Part shown: positions 54,368 to 62,655 of the stretch, piece after piece
How the letters are laid out: every line of letters begins with the position of its first letter
Position numbering within the stretch: the first letter of the stretch is position 1
NCBI RefSeq assembly: GCF_003350535.1
Contig: NZ_QQBB01000004.1
Coordinates: 105,284 to 169,283 of the forward strand
DNA: 64,000 nt
DNA from: Microvirga subterranea
GTDB lineage: Bacteria; Pseudomonadota; Alphaproteobacteria; Rhizobiales; Beijerinckiaceae
Reading direction: 5' to 3'
Made by a program: the position numbers and the translations under genes
The notes under the pieces: generated by a model
Seen by the model: the letters and a program-made list of their open reading frames with translations, nothing else
What the model was told of the DNA's origin: nothing
Database searches by the model: none

Positions 54368-56440
54368 GTGCTCTCGATCAGCTTCTCTCCCCTCATTCCC
54401 GCCTATGCACTGTGGGCCGTGGCCGGCGTCGCTGCCCTGTTCGCCATCCTGGCGCTGATGACCCGCGGCCCCGTCGCCATCCTGCGGGCCGTGGCGCTCG
54501 CGCTGGTTCTCCTGGCTCTCGCCAACCCGGCCCTCGTGCAGGAGGACCGGGAGAAGGTGAAGGACATCGTGGCGGTGGTCGTCGACCGCTCGACCTCGCA
54601 GACGCTCGGCGACCGGCAGGCCATGACCGACCAGGTGCGCTCGGAGCTGGAACGCCGCTTCGGAACGCTGACGGATGTGGAGCCGCGCTACATCGAGGCG
54701 GACGACGGTTCGGGCGACGACGGCACGCGCCTTTTCGCGGCGCTTTCCAACGGCCTCGCCGACGTTCCGCCGGACCGGCTTGCGGGCGTGATCTTCGTCA
54801 CGGACGGCGTGGTTCATGACATTCCGCCGAATGTCGAAAGCCTGGGCTTCAAGGCCCCGCTCCACGCGCTCATCACGGGACGGCCCGACGAGCGCGACCG
54901 GCAGATCAAGCTCATCGAGGCACCCCGTTTCGGCATCGTCGGCAAGGATCAGACCATCCGGGCCCAGGTGATGGAACGCGGCGGCACGGGCTCCGCGCTC
55001 GTGACGGTGCGGCGGGACGGCCAGATCCTGACGCGCCAGCAGGTGCGCGCCGACACGCCCTTCTCGATCCAGGCACGCATCGAGCACGGCGGCACCAACG
55101 TGGTCGAGCTCGAGGTCGAGGGCCTTCCGGGAGAGCTGACCCAGGCGAACAACCGCGCCGTCGTCCCGATCGAAGGCATCCGCGAGAAGCTGCGCGTCCT
55201 GCTGGTCTCCGGCGAGCCCCATGCGGGCGAGCGGACCTGGCGCAACCTGCTCAAGTCGGACGCGAACGTGGACCTCGTCCATTTCACCATCTTGCGCCCG
55301 CCGGAGAAGCAGGACGGAACGCCGATCAACGAGCTGTCGCTCATCGCCTTCCCGACCCGCGAGCTGTTCCAGCAGAAGATCAAGGATTTCGACTTGATCA
55401 TCTTCGACCGCTACGCCAACCAGAGCGTCCTGCCGTCGAGCTATTTCGAGAACATCGTGCGCTACGTGCGCGACGGCGGCGCAGTCCTGGTCGCGGCCGG
55501 CCCGGAATTCGCCAGCTACGGCAGCCTCGCCCAGACGCGGCTTGCGCCTATCATTCCCGGCACGCCGGACGGCCGGATCGTCGAAGAACCATACAAGGCC
55601 AGCATCACGCCGACCGGGGAGCGCCACCCCGTGACCCGCGACCTGCCCGGCTCGGAGACCCAGCCCCCGGCCTGGGGCGAATGGCTGCGGATCATCGGCT
55701 CCCAGGTCCAGTCGGGGGCCACCGTGATGTCGGGCGCCAACGACCTTCCGCTGCTGGTCCTGCGCCGCGAGGAGAAGGGACGCGTCGCCCTCCTCCTCTC
55801 CGACCACGCGTGGCTCTGGGCGCGTGGCTACAACGACGGCGGGCCGCATCTCGACCTGCTGCGCCGCCTCTCGCACTGGCTCATGAAGGAACCCGCCCTG
55901 GAAGAGGAGGCATTGCGCGCTTCCGTTTCAGGGCGGGACATCCGCATCGAGCGCCAGACAATGAGCGACCAAGCCGATCCCGTCACGCTCATCACCCCAA
56001 GCGGGCAGGAAAGCAGCGTCGACCTGACCGAGAGCCGCCCCGGTCTCTTCACCGCGCAGGTCGCGAGCCGTGAGCTCGGACTGCATACGGTCCGGTCGGG
56101 CGACCTCATCGCCTTCGTCAGCGTCGGCCCCGCCAACCCGCGGGAGCTCACGGACGTGTTCAGCAATACGGAATCCCTAGGCTCCATCGCCGAGGCGACC
56201 GGCGGCTCCGTCCGGCGCGTGGCCATGGCGGGGGATCAGGGCATCACCGTGCCGCGCATCCTGGCGGTGCGGTCGGGCTCGCGCTTCTCGGGCGGGGACT
56301 GGATCGGGATCAGGCCCAGCGAGAGCGCGATCGTGCGCGGCGTCTCGGTCTTCCCCCTGGCCCTCGGCTTCCTGGGCCTCGCGCTCCTGATCGGCGCGAC
56401 TCTGGCCGCATGGCTGACGGAAGGCCGGCGCCGGGCCTGA
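54368..56440 (+). CDS. Membrane protein with VWA-like and glutamine-amidotransferase-like regions
   Basis: A 690-aa protein with GTG start at 54368 after GAGGAGATATCC. Two membrane segments lie at about 12-58 and one near the C-terminus (about 660-685). Between them is a VWA-like domain with VVVDRSTSQTL. A domain from about 290-490 resembles the glutamine amidotransferase-like fold (LIIFDRYANQSVLPS, then VRDGGAVLVAAGPEF). It is the last gene of the MoxR cluster, 15 bp after the DUF4159 gene, and meets a convergent GNAT gene. Confidence 0.8.
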   Translation: MLSISFSPLIPAYALWAVAGVAALFAILALMTRGPVAILRAVALALVLLALANPALVQEDREKVKDIVAVVVDRSTSQTLGDRQAMTDQVRSELERRFGTLTDVEPRYIEADDGSGDDGTRLFAALSNGLADVPPDRLAGVIFVTDGVVHDIPPNVESLGFKAPLHALITGRPDERDRQIKLIEAPRFGIVGKDQTIRAQVMERGGTGSALVTVRRDGQILTRQQVRADTPFSIQARIEHGGTNVVELEVEGLPGELTQANNRAVVPIEGIREKLRVLLVSGEPHAGERTWRNLLKSDANVDLVHFTILRPPEKQDGTPINELSLIAFPTRELFQQKIKDFDLIIFDRYANQSVLPSSYFENIVRYVRDGGAVLVAAGPEFASYGSLAQTRLAPIIPGTPDGRIVEEPYKASITPTGERHPVTRDLPGSETQPPAWGEWLRIIGSQVQSGATVMSGANDLPLLVLRREEKGRVALLLSDHAWLWARGYNDGGPHLDLLRRLSHWLMKEPALEEEALRASVSGRDIRIERQTMSDQADPVTLITPSGQESSVDLTESRPGLFTAQVASRELGLHTVRSGDLIAFVSVGPANPRELTDVFSNTESLGSIAEATGGSVRRVAMAGDQGITVPRILAVRSGSRFSGGDWIGIRPSESAIVRGVSVFPLALGFLGLALLIGATLAAWLTEGRRRA

Positions 56441-56445
56441 GCCGG

Positions 56446-56955
56446 TCAGCCCGAAATCGGCAGGGGCGACACGAGCCCTTTGGCACGCGCGAGCGCCCCT
56501 TCCGCGAGTTCCAGCGCAAGGAAGCGGTCGGGATTGACCGGTCCGGGAAGCTCCAGGTGGCGGAGTGGAATCCGCTTGAAGCCGAAGCGCCGGTAATAGG
56601 GCTCGTCGCCCACGAGCAGCACCAGGGTATGGCCCTTGTCGCGGGCAGAGTCGAGCGAACGCCGCATGAGCGCAGCGCCGATCCCGCGGCTTTCGAAGGC
56701 CGGCTCCACCGTCAGAGGGCCGAGCATGAGGGCACGCTCCTCTCCGGCGCGGATAGGGGTCATGCGGACCGAGCCGACGAGCAGCGTGCCGACGAGTGCC
56801 GTGAAGGAGAGATCGAGCAGATGGGGCGCACCCTCCCGCAGCCGCGACGCGGTGCGGGCGAAGCGGCCGGGCCCGAAGGCGCGCTCGTGCAGGCGCTCGA
56901 TGGCGTCGGAATCGATAGGCTGTTCGGAGCGAATGATCAGGGAGAGCTCGGTCAT
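56446..56955 (-). CDS. GNAT-family N-acetyltransferase
   Basis: A 169-aa acetyltransferase-fold protein. The acetyl-CoA motif is LTVEPAFESRGIGAALMRRSLD, split as LTVEPAFE and SRGIGAALM, followed by VLLVGDEPYYRRFGF, typical of the YhbS-like group. Substrate unknown. It is cytoplasmic and ends 5 bp from the convergent membrane-protein gene. Confidence 0.9.
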   Translation of the reverse strand: MTELSLIIRSEQPIDSDAIERLHERAFGPGRFARTASRLREGAPHLLDLSFTALVGTLLVGSVRMTPIRAGEERALMLGPLTVEPAFESRGIGAALMRRSLDSARDKGHTLVLLVGDEPYYRRFGFKRIPLRHLELPGPVNPDRFLALELAEGALARAKGLVSPLPISG

Positions 56956-57110
56956 GAACGGACTCGGGGATCTGGCGACGGAAATGATGGCGGCGTGACG
57001 GAGGTCAGCCGTTTCGTCGTCGCAGGATCCTGATCCGGTTCATGTGGCTTTACGTGTTCCCTTGGGATTTCCTGGCCATAGCAGCGCCCGGGGCGCGGCG
57101 CAAATGGTTC

Positions 57111-57593
57111 TCACCAGGTCTTTGATGCCGGCTGACCGGAAAGGATCTCCGCAAGGCGCCGGCGCGTCGCCTCTGTGGTGCCCTCAGGCAGGGCCTTCAC
57201 CGGAAAGAACCCGGCCTCGGCAATCTCGCGGTCGGGCTGTTTCGGCCCGGTGACGGTGAAGTCCCGCACCACATAGACGAGGACGTGATCCCGCCGCGAC
57301 ACCCGGGCATTGAAGAAGATGCCGAACAGGGTCGGATCCACGCCGATCTCGATGCTGGCCTCCTCGCGCACCTCGCGCCGCAGGGCCTCGAGCGCCGTCT
57401 CGGCCGCCTCCACGCCGCCGCCCGGCAGGTGCCAGCCCGGGACATAGGTGTGCCTGATCAGGAAGACACGATCCTCCCGGTCGAGAATGACGCCGCGCAC
57501 CCCGAGGGTCAGGCCGCGCGTCACGCGCCAGTACCGGTGCAGGCTCCATTGCAGGAGACGGAAGGGAAGGCTGGGCGCAGACGAGTCGGACAT
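57111..57593 (-). CDS. NUDIX hydrolase
   Basis: A 160-aa NUDIX protein. The box reads GGGVEAAETALEALRREVREEA (start GGGVEAAET, end REVREEA). The segment LIRHTYVPGWHLPGGG precedes it. I start at MSDSSAPSLP (57593); the frame continues upstream without support. The substrate is unknown. The gene is divergent from a predicted 39-aa peptide. Confidence 0.88.
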   Translation of the reverse strand: MSDSSAPSLPFRLLQWSLHRYWRVTRGLTLGVRGVILDREDRVFLIRHTYVPGWHLPGGGVEAAETALEALRREVREEASIEIGVDPTLFGIFFNARVSRRDHVLVYVVRDFTVTGPKQPDREIAEAGFFPVKALPEGTTEATRRRLAEILSGQPASKTW

Positions 57594-57726
57594 TGAACGA
57601 GGAGAACACAACAAGATTACAGAATTCTGAACGAAGCCCATCAAATAATGCATAGCTGAGGCGCTATCTTCGCGCGTGACCTGCACTCAGCACAGGGCTA
57701 TGACAGCGCCAGAAAAAGGTGTTCCA

Positions 57727-57846
57727 ATGTTTCTCTCGCTCCTCCTCTCCTGGCTCAATCGATCCTCCCGCTTCGCCTGGTCCCCGGCCCTGAACCTCGA
57801 CGATCGCGCGATCTACTCGACGCTGAACCCGGGCGCCCAGTACTGA
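57727..57846 (+). CDS. Predicted 39-aa peptide
   Basis: A short ORF with AAAAAGGTG six bases before the ATG at 57727. It has a hydrophobic N-terminal half (MFLSLLLSWL) and a polar C-terminal half ending TLNPGAQY. An in-frame ATG at 57700 would add nine residues. It may be a small membrane-associated protein. Function unknown. Support is the ribosome site and coding-like composition. Confidence 0.4.
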   Translation: MFLSLLLSWLNRSSRFAWSPALNLDDRAIYSTLNPGAQY

Positions 57847-57940
57847 ACTGAGGTCCGCCGGATCCATCCTGCCCTCCTCGCTGAGCAAAGCCTGGCGGGG
57901 TGTCGGACAAGATGCGCCTCAGCCGTCCGGAATGTCGTCA

Positions 57941-57971
57941 CGGAGGGCAGCCGACCCACGGCTGCCCTCCG
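57941..57971. terminator. Strong hairpin, probable terminator
   Basis: CGGAGGGCAGCCG (57941-57953) and CGGCTGCCCTCCG (57959-57971) form a perfect 13-bp stem with a 5-nt loop. The right flank is TCGTATTTA. It lies downstream of the 39-aa ORF and about 100 bp before the phosphoesterase gene. Confidence 0.6.
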
Positions 57972-58068
57972 TCGTATTTAGGGATCATGCCCCGGAACTT
58001 CCGTTCCCGCCGCTTGACGTAGCGACATAGCTCGACGAACTGTGATCCGGTCTCCAGAATAGGCCGTT

Positions 58069-58983
58069 ATGTTTCGTCTCGCACATCTGACAGACCCCCA
58101 TGTCGGACCGCTGCCGCGGCCGAAGCTCAGGCAGCTTCTGAGCAAGAGGCTGACGGGCTGGTACAACTGGCACCGGAGCCGCCGCGGCCTTCACGACATG
58201 GAACTCCTGGCGGAGCTCGTCGCCGACATCCATGAGCAGAAGCCCGATCACATCACCTGCACGGGCGACACCTGCAACATCGGCCTTCCCAGCGAGTGGC
58301 AGACCTCCCGCGTCTTTCTCGAAGGCCTCGGCGATCCTTCCCGGGTCAGCTTCGTTCCGGGCAATCACGATGCCTATGTGATGGGCTCGCTGGAGGGTCT
58401 CCTTAAGGAAATCGCCCCCTGGACGCGCGGCGACGACGGCAGCCAGGGCGTCTTTCCGTTCCTGCGCCGCTACGGCCCGATTGCCATGGTCGGCCTATCC
58501 TCGGCGATCCCCACCCTGCCCTTCGTGGCAAGCGGTCGTGTCGGATCGACACAGCGCAAGGCAGCCGAAGAAATTCTTGGCGAGCTCGGCAAGGACCCGT
58601 CCTGCTTCCGGATCGTGCTGATCCATCACCCGCCTCACGTCGGCGGTGCGCAGCCCGGACGCAACCTGACCGATGCGCCCAAATTCGAGGACATGATCCG
58701 GCGTGTCGGGGCTGAACTCGTCCTTCACGGGCACAATCACGTCGGCTCCCTGGCGCATCTCGAGGGACCACGCGGTCCGGTCCCGATCGTCGGTGCGCCC
58801 TCGGCTTCGGCCCGGGCCGGAACGCTGACCCACACGGCCGGATATCACCTCTTCACGATCGATCAGGACGAGACCGGCTTCCTTCTTAAGGCCGAGCTGC
58901 GGGGCCTGCGGCCGGACGGGAGCGTCGGCGGCATGGGCATGCTGTCCCTCAGCCGGATCCGGCAGCCGCAGAAGGACTCCTGA
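58069..58983 (+). CDS. Metallophosphoesterase, class III cyclase-phosphodiesterase-like
   Basis: A 304-aa calcineurin-like phosphoesterase with motifs LTDPHVG (D, H), TGDTCN (D, N), PGNHDAY, LIHHPPH and LHGHNHV. It is larger and less closely related than the phosphoesterase at 3.1-3.8 kb. CpdA-like enzymes cleave cyclic nucleotides, but the substrate cannot be told. The second motif has Cys (GDTCN) in place of the more common Thr or Val. No signal peptide. Confidence 0.88.
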   Translation: MFRLAHLTDPHVGPLPRPKLRQLLSKRLTGWYNWHRSRRGLHDMELLAELVADIHEQKPDHITCTGDTCNIGLPSEWQTSRVFLEGLGDPSRVSFVPGNHDAYVMGSLEGLLKEIAPWTRGDDGSQGVFPFLRRYGPIAMVGLSSAIPTLPFVASGRVGSTQRKAAEEILGELGKDPSCFRIVLIHHPPHVGGAQPGRNLTDAPKFEDMIRRVGAELVLHGHNHVGSLAHLEGPRGPVPIVGAPSASARAGTLTHTAGYHLFTIDQDETGFLLKAELRGLRPDGSVGGMGMLSLSRIRQPQKDS

Positions 58984-59129
58984 AAACTTCCCGTGCGGCT
59001 GTCTGCCGGCGCATGGAGGTAGGCAGATCCACGGAATGACTGGGATCGTCGTTCCGGCCAAGAAACCTTTCAGTCAAGCCAAGCTGTCGCTGAGGATATG
59101 GCCACAGCAAGCAAGTCGATTCCTATATT

Positions 59130-59154
59130 GGAACCGCCCAGATGCTTCGTCGTT
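59130..59154 (+). promoter_or_regulatory. EcfG-type general stress promoter
   Basis: GGAAC at 59130-59134, 16 bases, CGTT at 59151-59154. It is an exact match, about 87 bp before the DUF4142-type gene start. Confidence 0.65.
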
Positions 59155-59240
59155 GACGGGGTGCAGCAGCCACCTATGCGTTTTGCGAGCCCCTTCGACT
59201 CGCCACGGTGTTCTGCACCCCAGAAACAGGAGCTCTTCCG

Positions 59241-59918
59241 ATGAAGAAATATCTTGCCTTTGCTGCTCTGGCCGTGTCGATGTCGGCTCCCGCCGTCGCC
59301 CAGACCATGGACAGCCAGACCTACCGCACGATGGCGATGCAGTCCGACGCGTTCGAGATCGCGTCGAGCCGCCTCGCTCTCGAGCGTTCCCGCAATCCGG
59401 CCGTGCGCGCTTATGCGCAACAGATGATCCGCGACCACAGCATGACCAGCGAGGCCCTCAATGGCGGCCGCGCCGTCTATTCGGCCACCGGCGAGATGGT
59501 TCCCGGCGCCGTGTCCGGCACGCTGGCGGGCGCGGGCATCGGCGCGCTCGTGGGTGGTCCGGTCGGCGCAGCGGTCGGTGCCGGTATCGGCGCCACGGCA
59601 GGCGCGACCGCGGGTGCGGCCCGCGACGTCCAGGCTACGGGCGCGATCTCCACGATGCAGCTCCCCGTTCAGCTCGACCCCGAGAAGTCGGCCATGCTGA
59701 ACCAGCTCGCCTCCACCAGCGGTCCTCAATTCGACCGTCTCTATGGTCAGGCCCAGCGCATGGGTCACCAGCAGGCCCTGGCGCTGCATCAGTCCTATGC
59801 CCAGGCCGGCACCGACCCGGCGCTTCGCCAGTTCGCCGCCTCGGTCGTCCCGCATATCGAGCATCACGCCATGGAGGCCCGCCGGCTTCCCGGCGCAACC
59901 GCCCCTCGTCGTCGCTAA
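59241..59918 (+). CDS. DUF4142-type exported protein with a glycine-zipper insert
   Basis: A 225-aa protein with a signal peptide (MKKYLAFAALAVSMSAPAVA). The DUF4142-like helical halves are at about 24-85 (DAFEIASSRLALERS, then YAQQMIRDHS) and 135-215 (LYGQAQRMGHQQALALHQSYA). Between them (about 88-126) lies a glycine-zipper segment (AGAGIGALVGG, GAAVGAGIGATAG), which could insert into a membrane. The family's ferritin-like fold is usually uninterrupted. AGGAGC precedes the ATG. An EcfG-type promoter suggests stress induction. Confidence 0.85.
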   Translation: MKKYLAFAALAVSMSAPAVAQTMDSQTYRTMAMQSDAFEIASSRLALERSRNPAVRAYAQQMIRDHSMTSEALNGGRAVYSATGEMVPGAVSGTLAGAGIGALVGGPVGAAVGAGIGATAGATAGAARDVQATGAISTMQLPVQLDPEKSAMLNQLASTSGPQFDRLYGQAQRMGHQQALALHQSYAQAGTDPALRQFAASVVPHIEHHAMEARRLPGATAPRRR

Positions 59919-59946
59919 GCGGGATTATTGATTGCTGGAATTTCGT

Positions 59947-59976
59947 CGGCGGGCCTCACGGCCCGCCGTTTTGTTT
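59947..59976 (+). terminator. Intrinsic terminator of the DUF4142-type gene
   Basis: CGGCGGGCC (59947-59955) and GGCCCGCCG (59960-59968) form a 9-bp stem with a TCAC loop, followed by TTTTGTTT. It may also serve the convergent kinase gene. Confidence 0.88.
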
Positions 59977-59977
59977 G

Positions 59978-60904
59978 TCAGCCCTTCGCGAGGAAGGCCT
60001 CCACGTCGGCGCGGTGCGGCATGGGAGCGACGGCTCCCTTTCCAAGAGTCGAAAGGGCCGCGGCCCCGTTGGCATAGGCTGCCGCCCGGAACGGATCGCG
60101 GTGGACGAGCCACTCGGCCAGGAAAGCCCCGTCGAAGGTGTCGCCCGCGCCGGTCGCATCGACCGCTTCGACGGGTCGTGCGGGCAGAACCTCGGTCCGC
60201 TCGGACGTCGCCACCATGGTGCCGGACTTGCCCATGGTGAGCGCCACGATCCCGCAGCCGAGATCGAGATAGAAAGCGCAGATCTCTTCCGGCCTTTCGA
60301 GCCCTGTCAGCTGGCGCGCATCGTCGAGACCGGGCAGCGCGATATCGGCGAGGGCGACCGTGCCGTTGATGATGGCCCGCGCCCGGTCGAGCGGCCACAG
60401 CCGCAGACGCAGGTTGGTGTCGTAGCTGACGACGGTGCTGTTCTCCTTGGCATGCCGGATGGCCGCGAAGACCGCGTCGGCACAGCTTTCCGAAATCGCC
60501 TGGCTGATGCCCGATGCATGCAGGATGCGGGACGCCGCGATCTGCTGGAGCGGCAGTTCCTGGGTCGTCACGAGGCTCGCGGCGGAGCCGGCGCGGGCAT
60601 AAGAGAACACGTGGCCCTCCTCGCCGTAGCTGATGAAATAGACCCCCGTCCGCCCCTCTCTGCGGACGATCACCGAAGACCGGTCGACCCGCTCCCGATC
60701 CCAGAGCCGGAGGAAGTCCTGACCGAACGCGTCCTCGCCGAGCGCGGTGAAGATCGCCGTCTTCGCACCCTGGCGGGCGGCCGCGATGATCGTGTTGGAG
60801 ACGTCGCCTCCGTGTCCCGGAAGATAGAGACGCTCGTCCGCGCGTGTCACCTCCGCGAACTCCATGAGGGGCTCGCCGATGGCCAAGAGATCGATGGTCT
60901 TCAT
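59978..60904 (-). CDS. PfkB-family sugar kinase (KdgK-like)
   Basis: A 308-aa kinase. The N-terminal segment IGEPLMEFAEV and the PfkB signature DATGAGDTFDGAF with the catalytic Asp are intact, and GGDVSNTIIAAARQG is the sugar-binding start. The overall pattern resembles 2-keto-3-deoxygluconate kinase, although no partner enzyme of that pathway is nearby. It overlaps the FAD-linked dehydrogenase gene by 4 bp, so the two are co-translated. Confidence 0.88.
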   Translation of the reverse strand: MKTIDLLAIGEPLMEFAEVTRADERLYLPGHGGDVSNTIIAAARQGAKTAIFTALGEDAFGQDFLRLWDRERVDRSSVIVRREGRTGVYFISYGEEGHVFSYARAGSAASLVTTQELPLQQIAASRILHASGISQAISESCADAVFAAIRHAKENSTVVSYDTNLRLRLWPLDRARAIINGTVALADIALPGLDDARQLTGLERPEEICAFYLDLGCGIVALTMGKSGTMVATSERTEVLPARPVEAVDATGAGDTFDGAFLAEWLVHRDPFRAAAYANGAAALSTLGKGAVAPMPHRADVEAFLAKG

Positions 60905-62376
60905 GGATGTCCTGCGATGGCTGAAAAACCCGTCGGCCAGCTCTCGCCGATCGCGACGACCTTTCCGGGATTGAGGATGTTCTGCGGGTCGAGGGTCTTC
61001 TTCAGGCTGCGCATGAGGTCGAGCGCCACGGGATCCTTGTAGTGGGGCAGCTCGTCCCGCTTGATCAGCCCAATGCCATGCTCGGCCGAGATGGAGCCGT
61101 TCATGTCATGGACGATGTCGTGCACGATCCGGTTGAAGCGTTCCCATTCCGCAAGGTGGGCGGCCTTGTCCATGCCGACAGGCTGGGACAGGTTGAAGTG
61201 GATGTTGCCGTCGCCGAAATGCCCGAAGGCGCAGACCCGGATGCCCGGCATCTCCGCCTCGCAGGCCTTTGACGCGGCCTCGATGAACTCCGCCACGCGC
61301 GAGACCGGGACGGCGACGTCGTGCTTGATCGAGCCGCCCTCCAGTCGCTGCACCTCGGACAGGTCCTCGCGCAGCGACCAGAGCGCCTGGCTCTGCGCGC
61401 CGCTCGCGCTGATCACCGCATCGTCGATCAGACCCTCCTCGAGAGCGCTGCCGAGGATCGTTTCAAGACGACCCTGGAGGTCTGCATCCTTCTGCGGCGA
61501 GGATAGTTCGATGAGCGCATAAGAGTGGTGGCGGCCGCTGAGCGGCCGCTGAGCGGCCGGCCGGTGCTTCAGGACGATCTCGAGGCCGAAATCCGTCATG
61601 TACTCGAAGGCGGTGAGCTGGTCGCCCGCACCCTCGCGCAGGCGCTCGAACAGCTTGAGCGCCTGTCCGGGCGACGTGCAGCCGATGAAGGCGGTGCCGC
61701 GCGCCTGGGGCTTCGGGTAGAGCTTGAGCACGGCCGCCGTGATGATCCCGAGCGTGCCCTCCGAGCCGATGAAGAGATCCCGCAGATCGTATCCGGTGTT
61801 GTCCTTGCGAAGGCCTTTGAGGCCGTTCCAGATCCGGCCGTCGGCGAGAACGACCTCCAGCCCCAGGGTCAGCTCCCGCATGTTGCCGTAGCGCAGGACG
61901 GCGGTGCCTCCCGCATTGGTGGCGAGATTGCCGCCGATCCGGCAGGACCCTTCGGACGGCAGGGACAGCGGAAAGGCATAGCCGACCTGGTCGGCGGCCT
62001 CATGGACGGACTTGAGGATGCAGCCTGCCTCCACGGTGATCGTGGCGTTCACCGGATCCACCTCGCGGATCCGCTGCAGCCGGTCGAGGGACAGGACGAT
62101 GCCGCCATGAGGAACGCCGCCTCCGACGAGGCCGGTGTTGCCCCCTTGCGGGACGATCGGCACGCCTGCTCGGCCGCATTCCTTCACGACCAGCGCGACC
62201 TCGTCCCGATCGCGCGGGCGCACCACCGCTAGGGCCTCGCCTTTGTAGAGGCCGCGGGACTCGACCAGATAGCCGCCGATGTCCTCGGCAGAGGTCAGCA
62301 CCGATCCTTCGCCGAGCCCGGCTCTCAGGGCGCCGATCAGGTCTTCGCCGATTGTGGTCGTAGTCTGGATCGTCAT
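60901..62376 (-). CDS. FAD-linked dehydrogenase (GlcD / D-2-hydroxyacid type)
   Basis: A 491-aa flavoprotein of the VAO/PCMH family. The FAD-binding region is VPQGGNTGLVGGGVPH, then EAGCILKSVHEAADQ, and LRKDNTGYDLRDLFIGSEGTLGI. The C-terminal part has GHFGDGNIHFN and EHGIGLIKRDEL. It oxidises a D-2-hydroxyacid such as glycolate, D-lactate or D-2-hydroxyglutarate. An 11-bp tandem repeat (61531-61559) encodes a Pro/Ala/Arg-rich loop near residue 275. It is first in a two-gene operon with a sugar kinase. Confidence 0.9.
   Translation of the reverse strand: MTIQTTTTIGEDLIGALRAGLGEGSVLTSAEDIGGYLVESRGLYKGEALAVVRPRDRDEVALVVKECGRAGVPIVPQGGNTGLVGGGVPHGGIVLSLDRLQRIREVDPVNATITVEAGCILKSVHEAADQVGYAFPLSLPSEGSCRIGGNLATNAGGTAVLRYGNMRELTLGLEVVLADGRIWNGLKGLRKDNTGYDLRDLFIGSEGTLGIITAAVLKLYPKPQARGTAFIGCTSPGQALKLFERLREGAGDQLTAFEYMTDFGLEIVLKHRPAAQRPLSGRHHSYALIELSSPQKDADLQGRLETILGSALEEGLIDDAVISASGAQSQALWSLREDLSEVQRLEGGSIKHDVAVPVSRVAEFIEAASKACEAEMPGIRVCAFGHFGDGNIHFNLSQPVGMDKAAHLAEWERFNRIVHDIVHDMNGSISAEHGIGLIKRDELPHYKDPVALDLMRSLKKTLDPQNILNPGKVVAIGESWPTGFSAIAGHP
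61531..61559. repeat. 11-bp tandem repeat inside the FAD dehydrogenase gene
   Basis: GCGGCCGCTGA occurs twice in full (61531-61541, 61542-61552) and then seven bases more. The period is not a multiple of three, so loss or gain of one unit would shift the reading frame. Confidence 0.8.
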
Positions 62377-62655
62377 CCTCGCTCCCTAGAAACGAACCTA
62401 GTCATCGCGTCTTAAGCGCCGGATCGCAAGAGCCGAACACTCCTGTTCGGGACCGCCTGTTTCGCCCTCTCTAACGCAACGTCATGTTTACTAGGGAAAT
62501 CAGAGGCTTGGCTGCCCGAACGGGAGATCCGTTCACCCCTGAACCAACGCTTGCCTTTTTTCCGAGATTGGCGGTTACTGCGTGCCGGCGCGGTCCGTGA
62601 CCGCGGGAAACATGGCCCAGGTTCGAACCCGGGCCCCAGAACTAAGGGAACAACG
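62377..62655. other. Intergenic region upstream of the binding-protein gene
   Basis: This 279-bp gap between divergent genes should hold the promoters of the FAD-dehydrogenase operon and of binding protein 1. It contains a tRNA T-arm-like string near 62617-62638 but no complete tRNA. I see no supported ORF. Confidence 0.4.

Noticed and set aside
52226..55876. 1216-codon open frame on the minus strand
   Set aside because: It runs antisense through two well-supported membrane-protein genes. Long antisense frames are expected in GC-rich DNA and its sequence shows no domain.
62617..62640. tRNA-like T-arm string (GGTTCGAACCC)
   Set aside because: The T-loop looks right but the T-stem has a mismatch, no matching 5' acceptor strand or 7-nt anticodon loop can be found upstream, and no CCA follows. 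Probably chance or a remnant.
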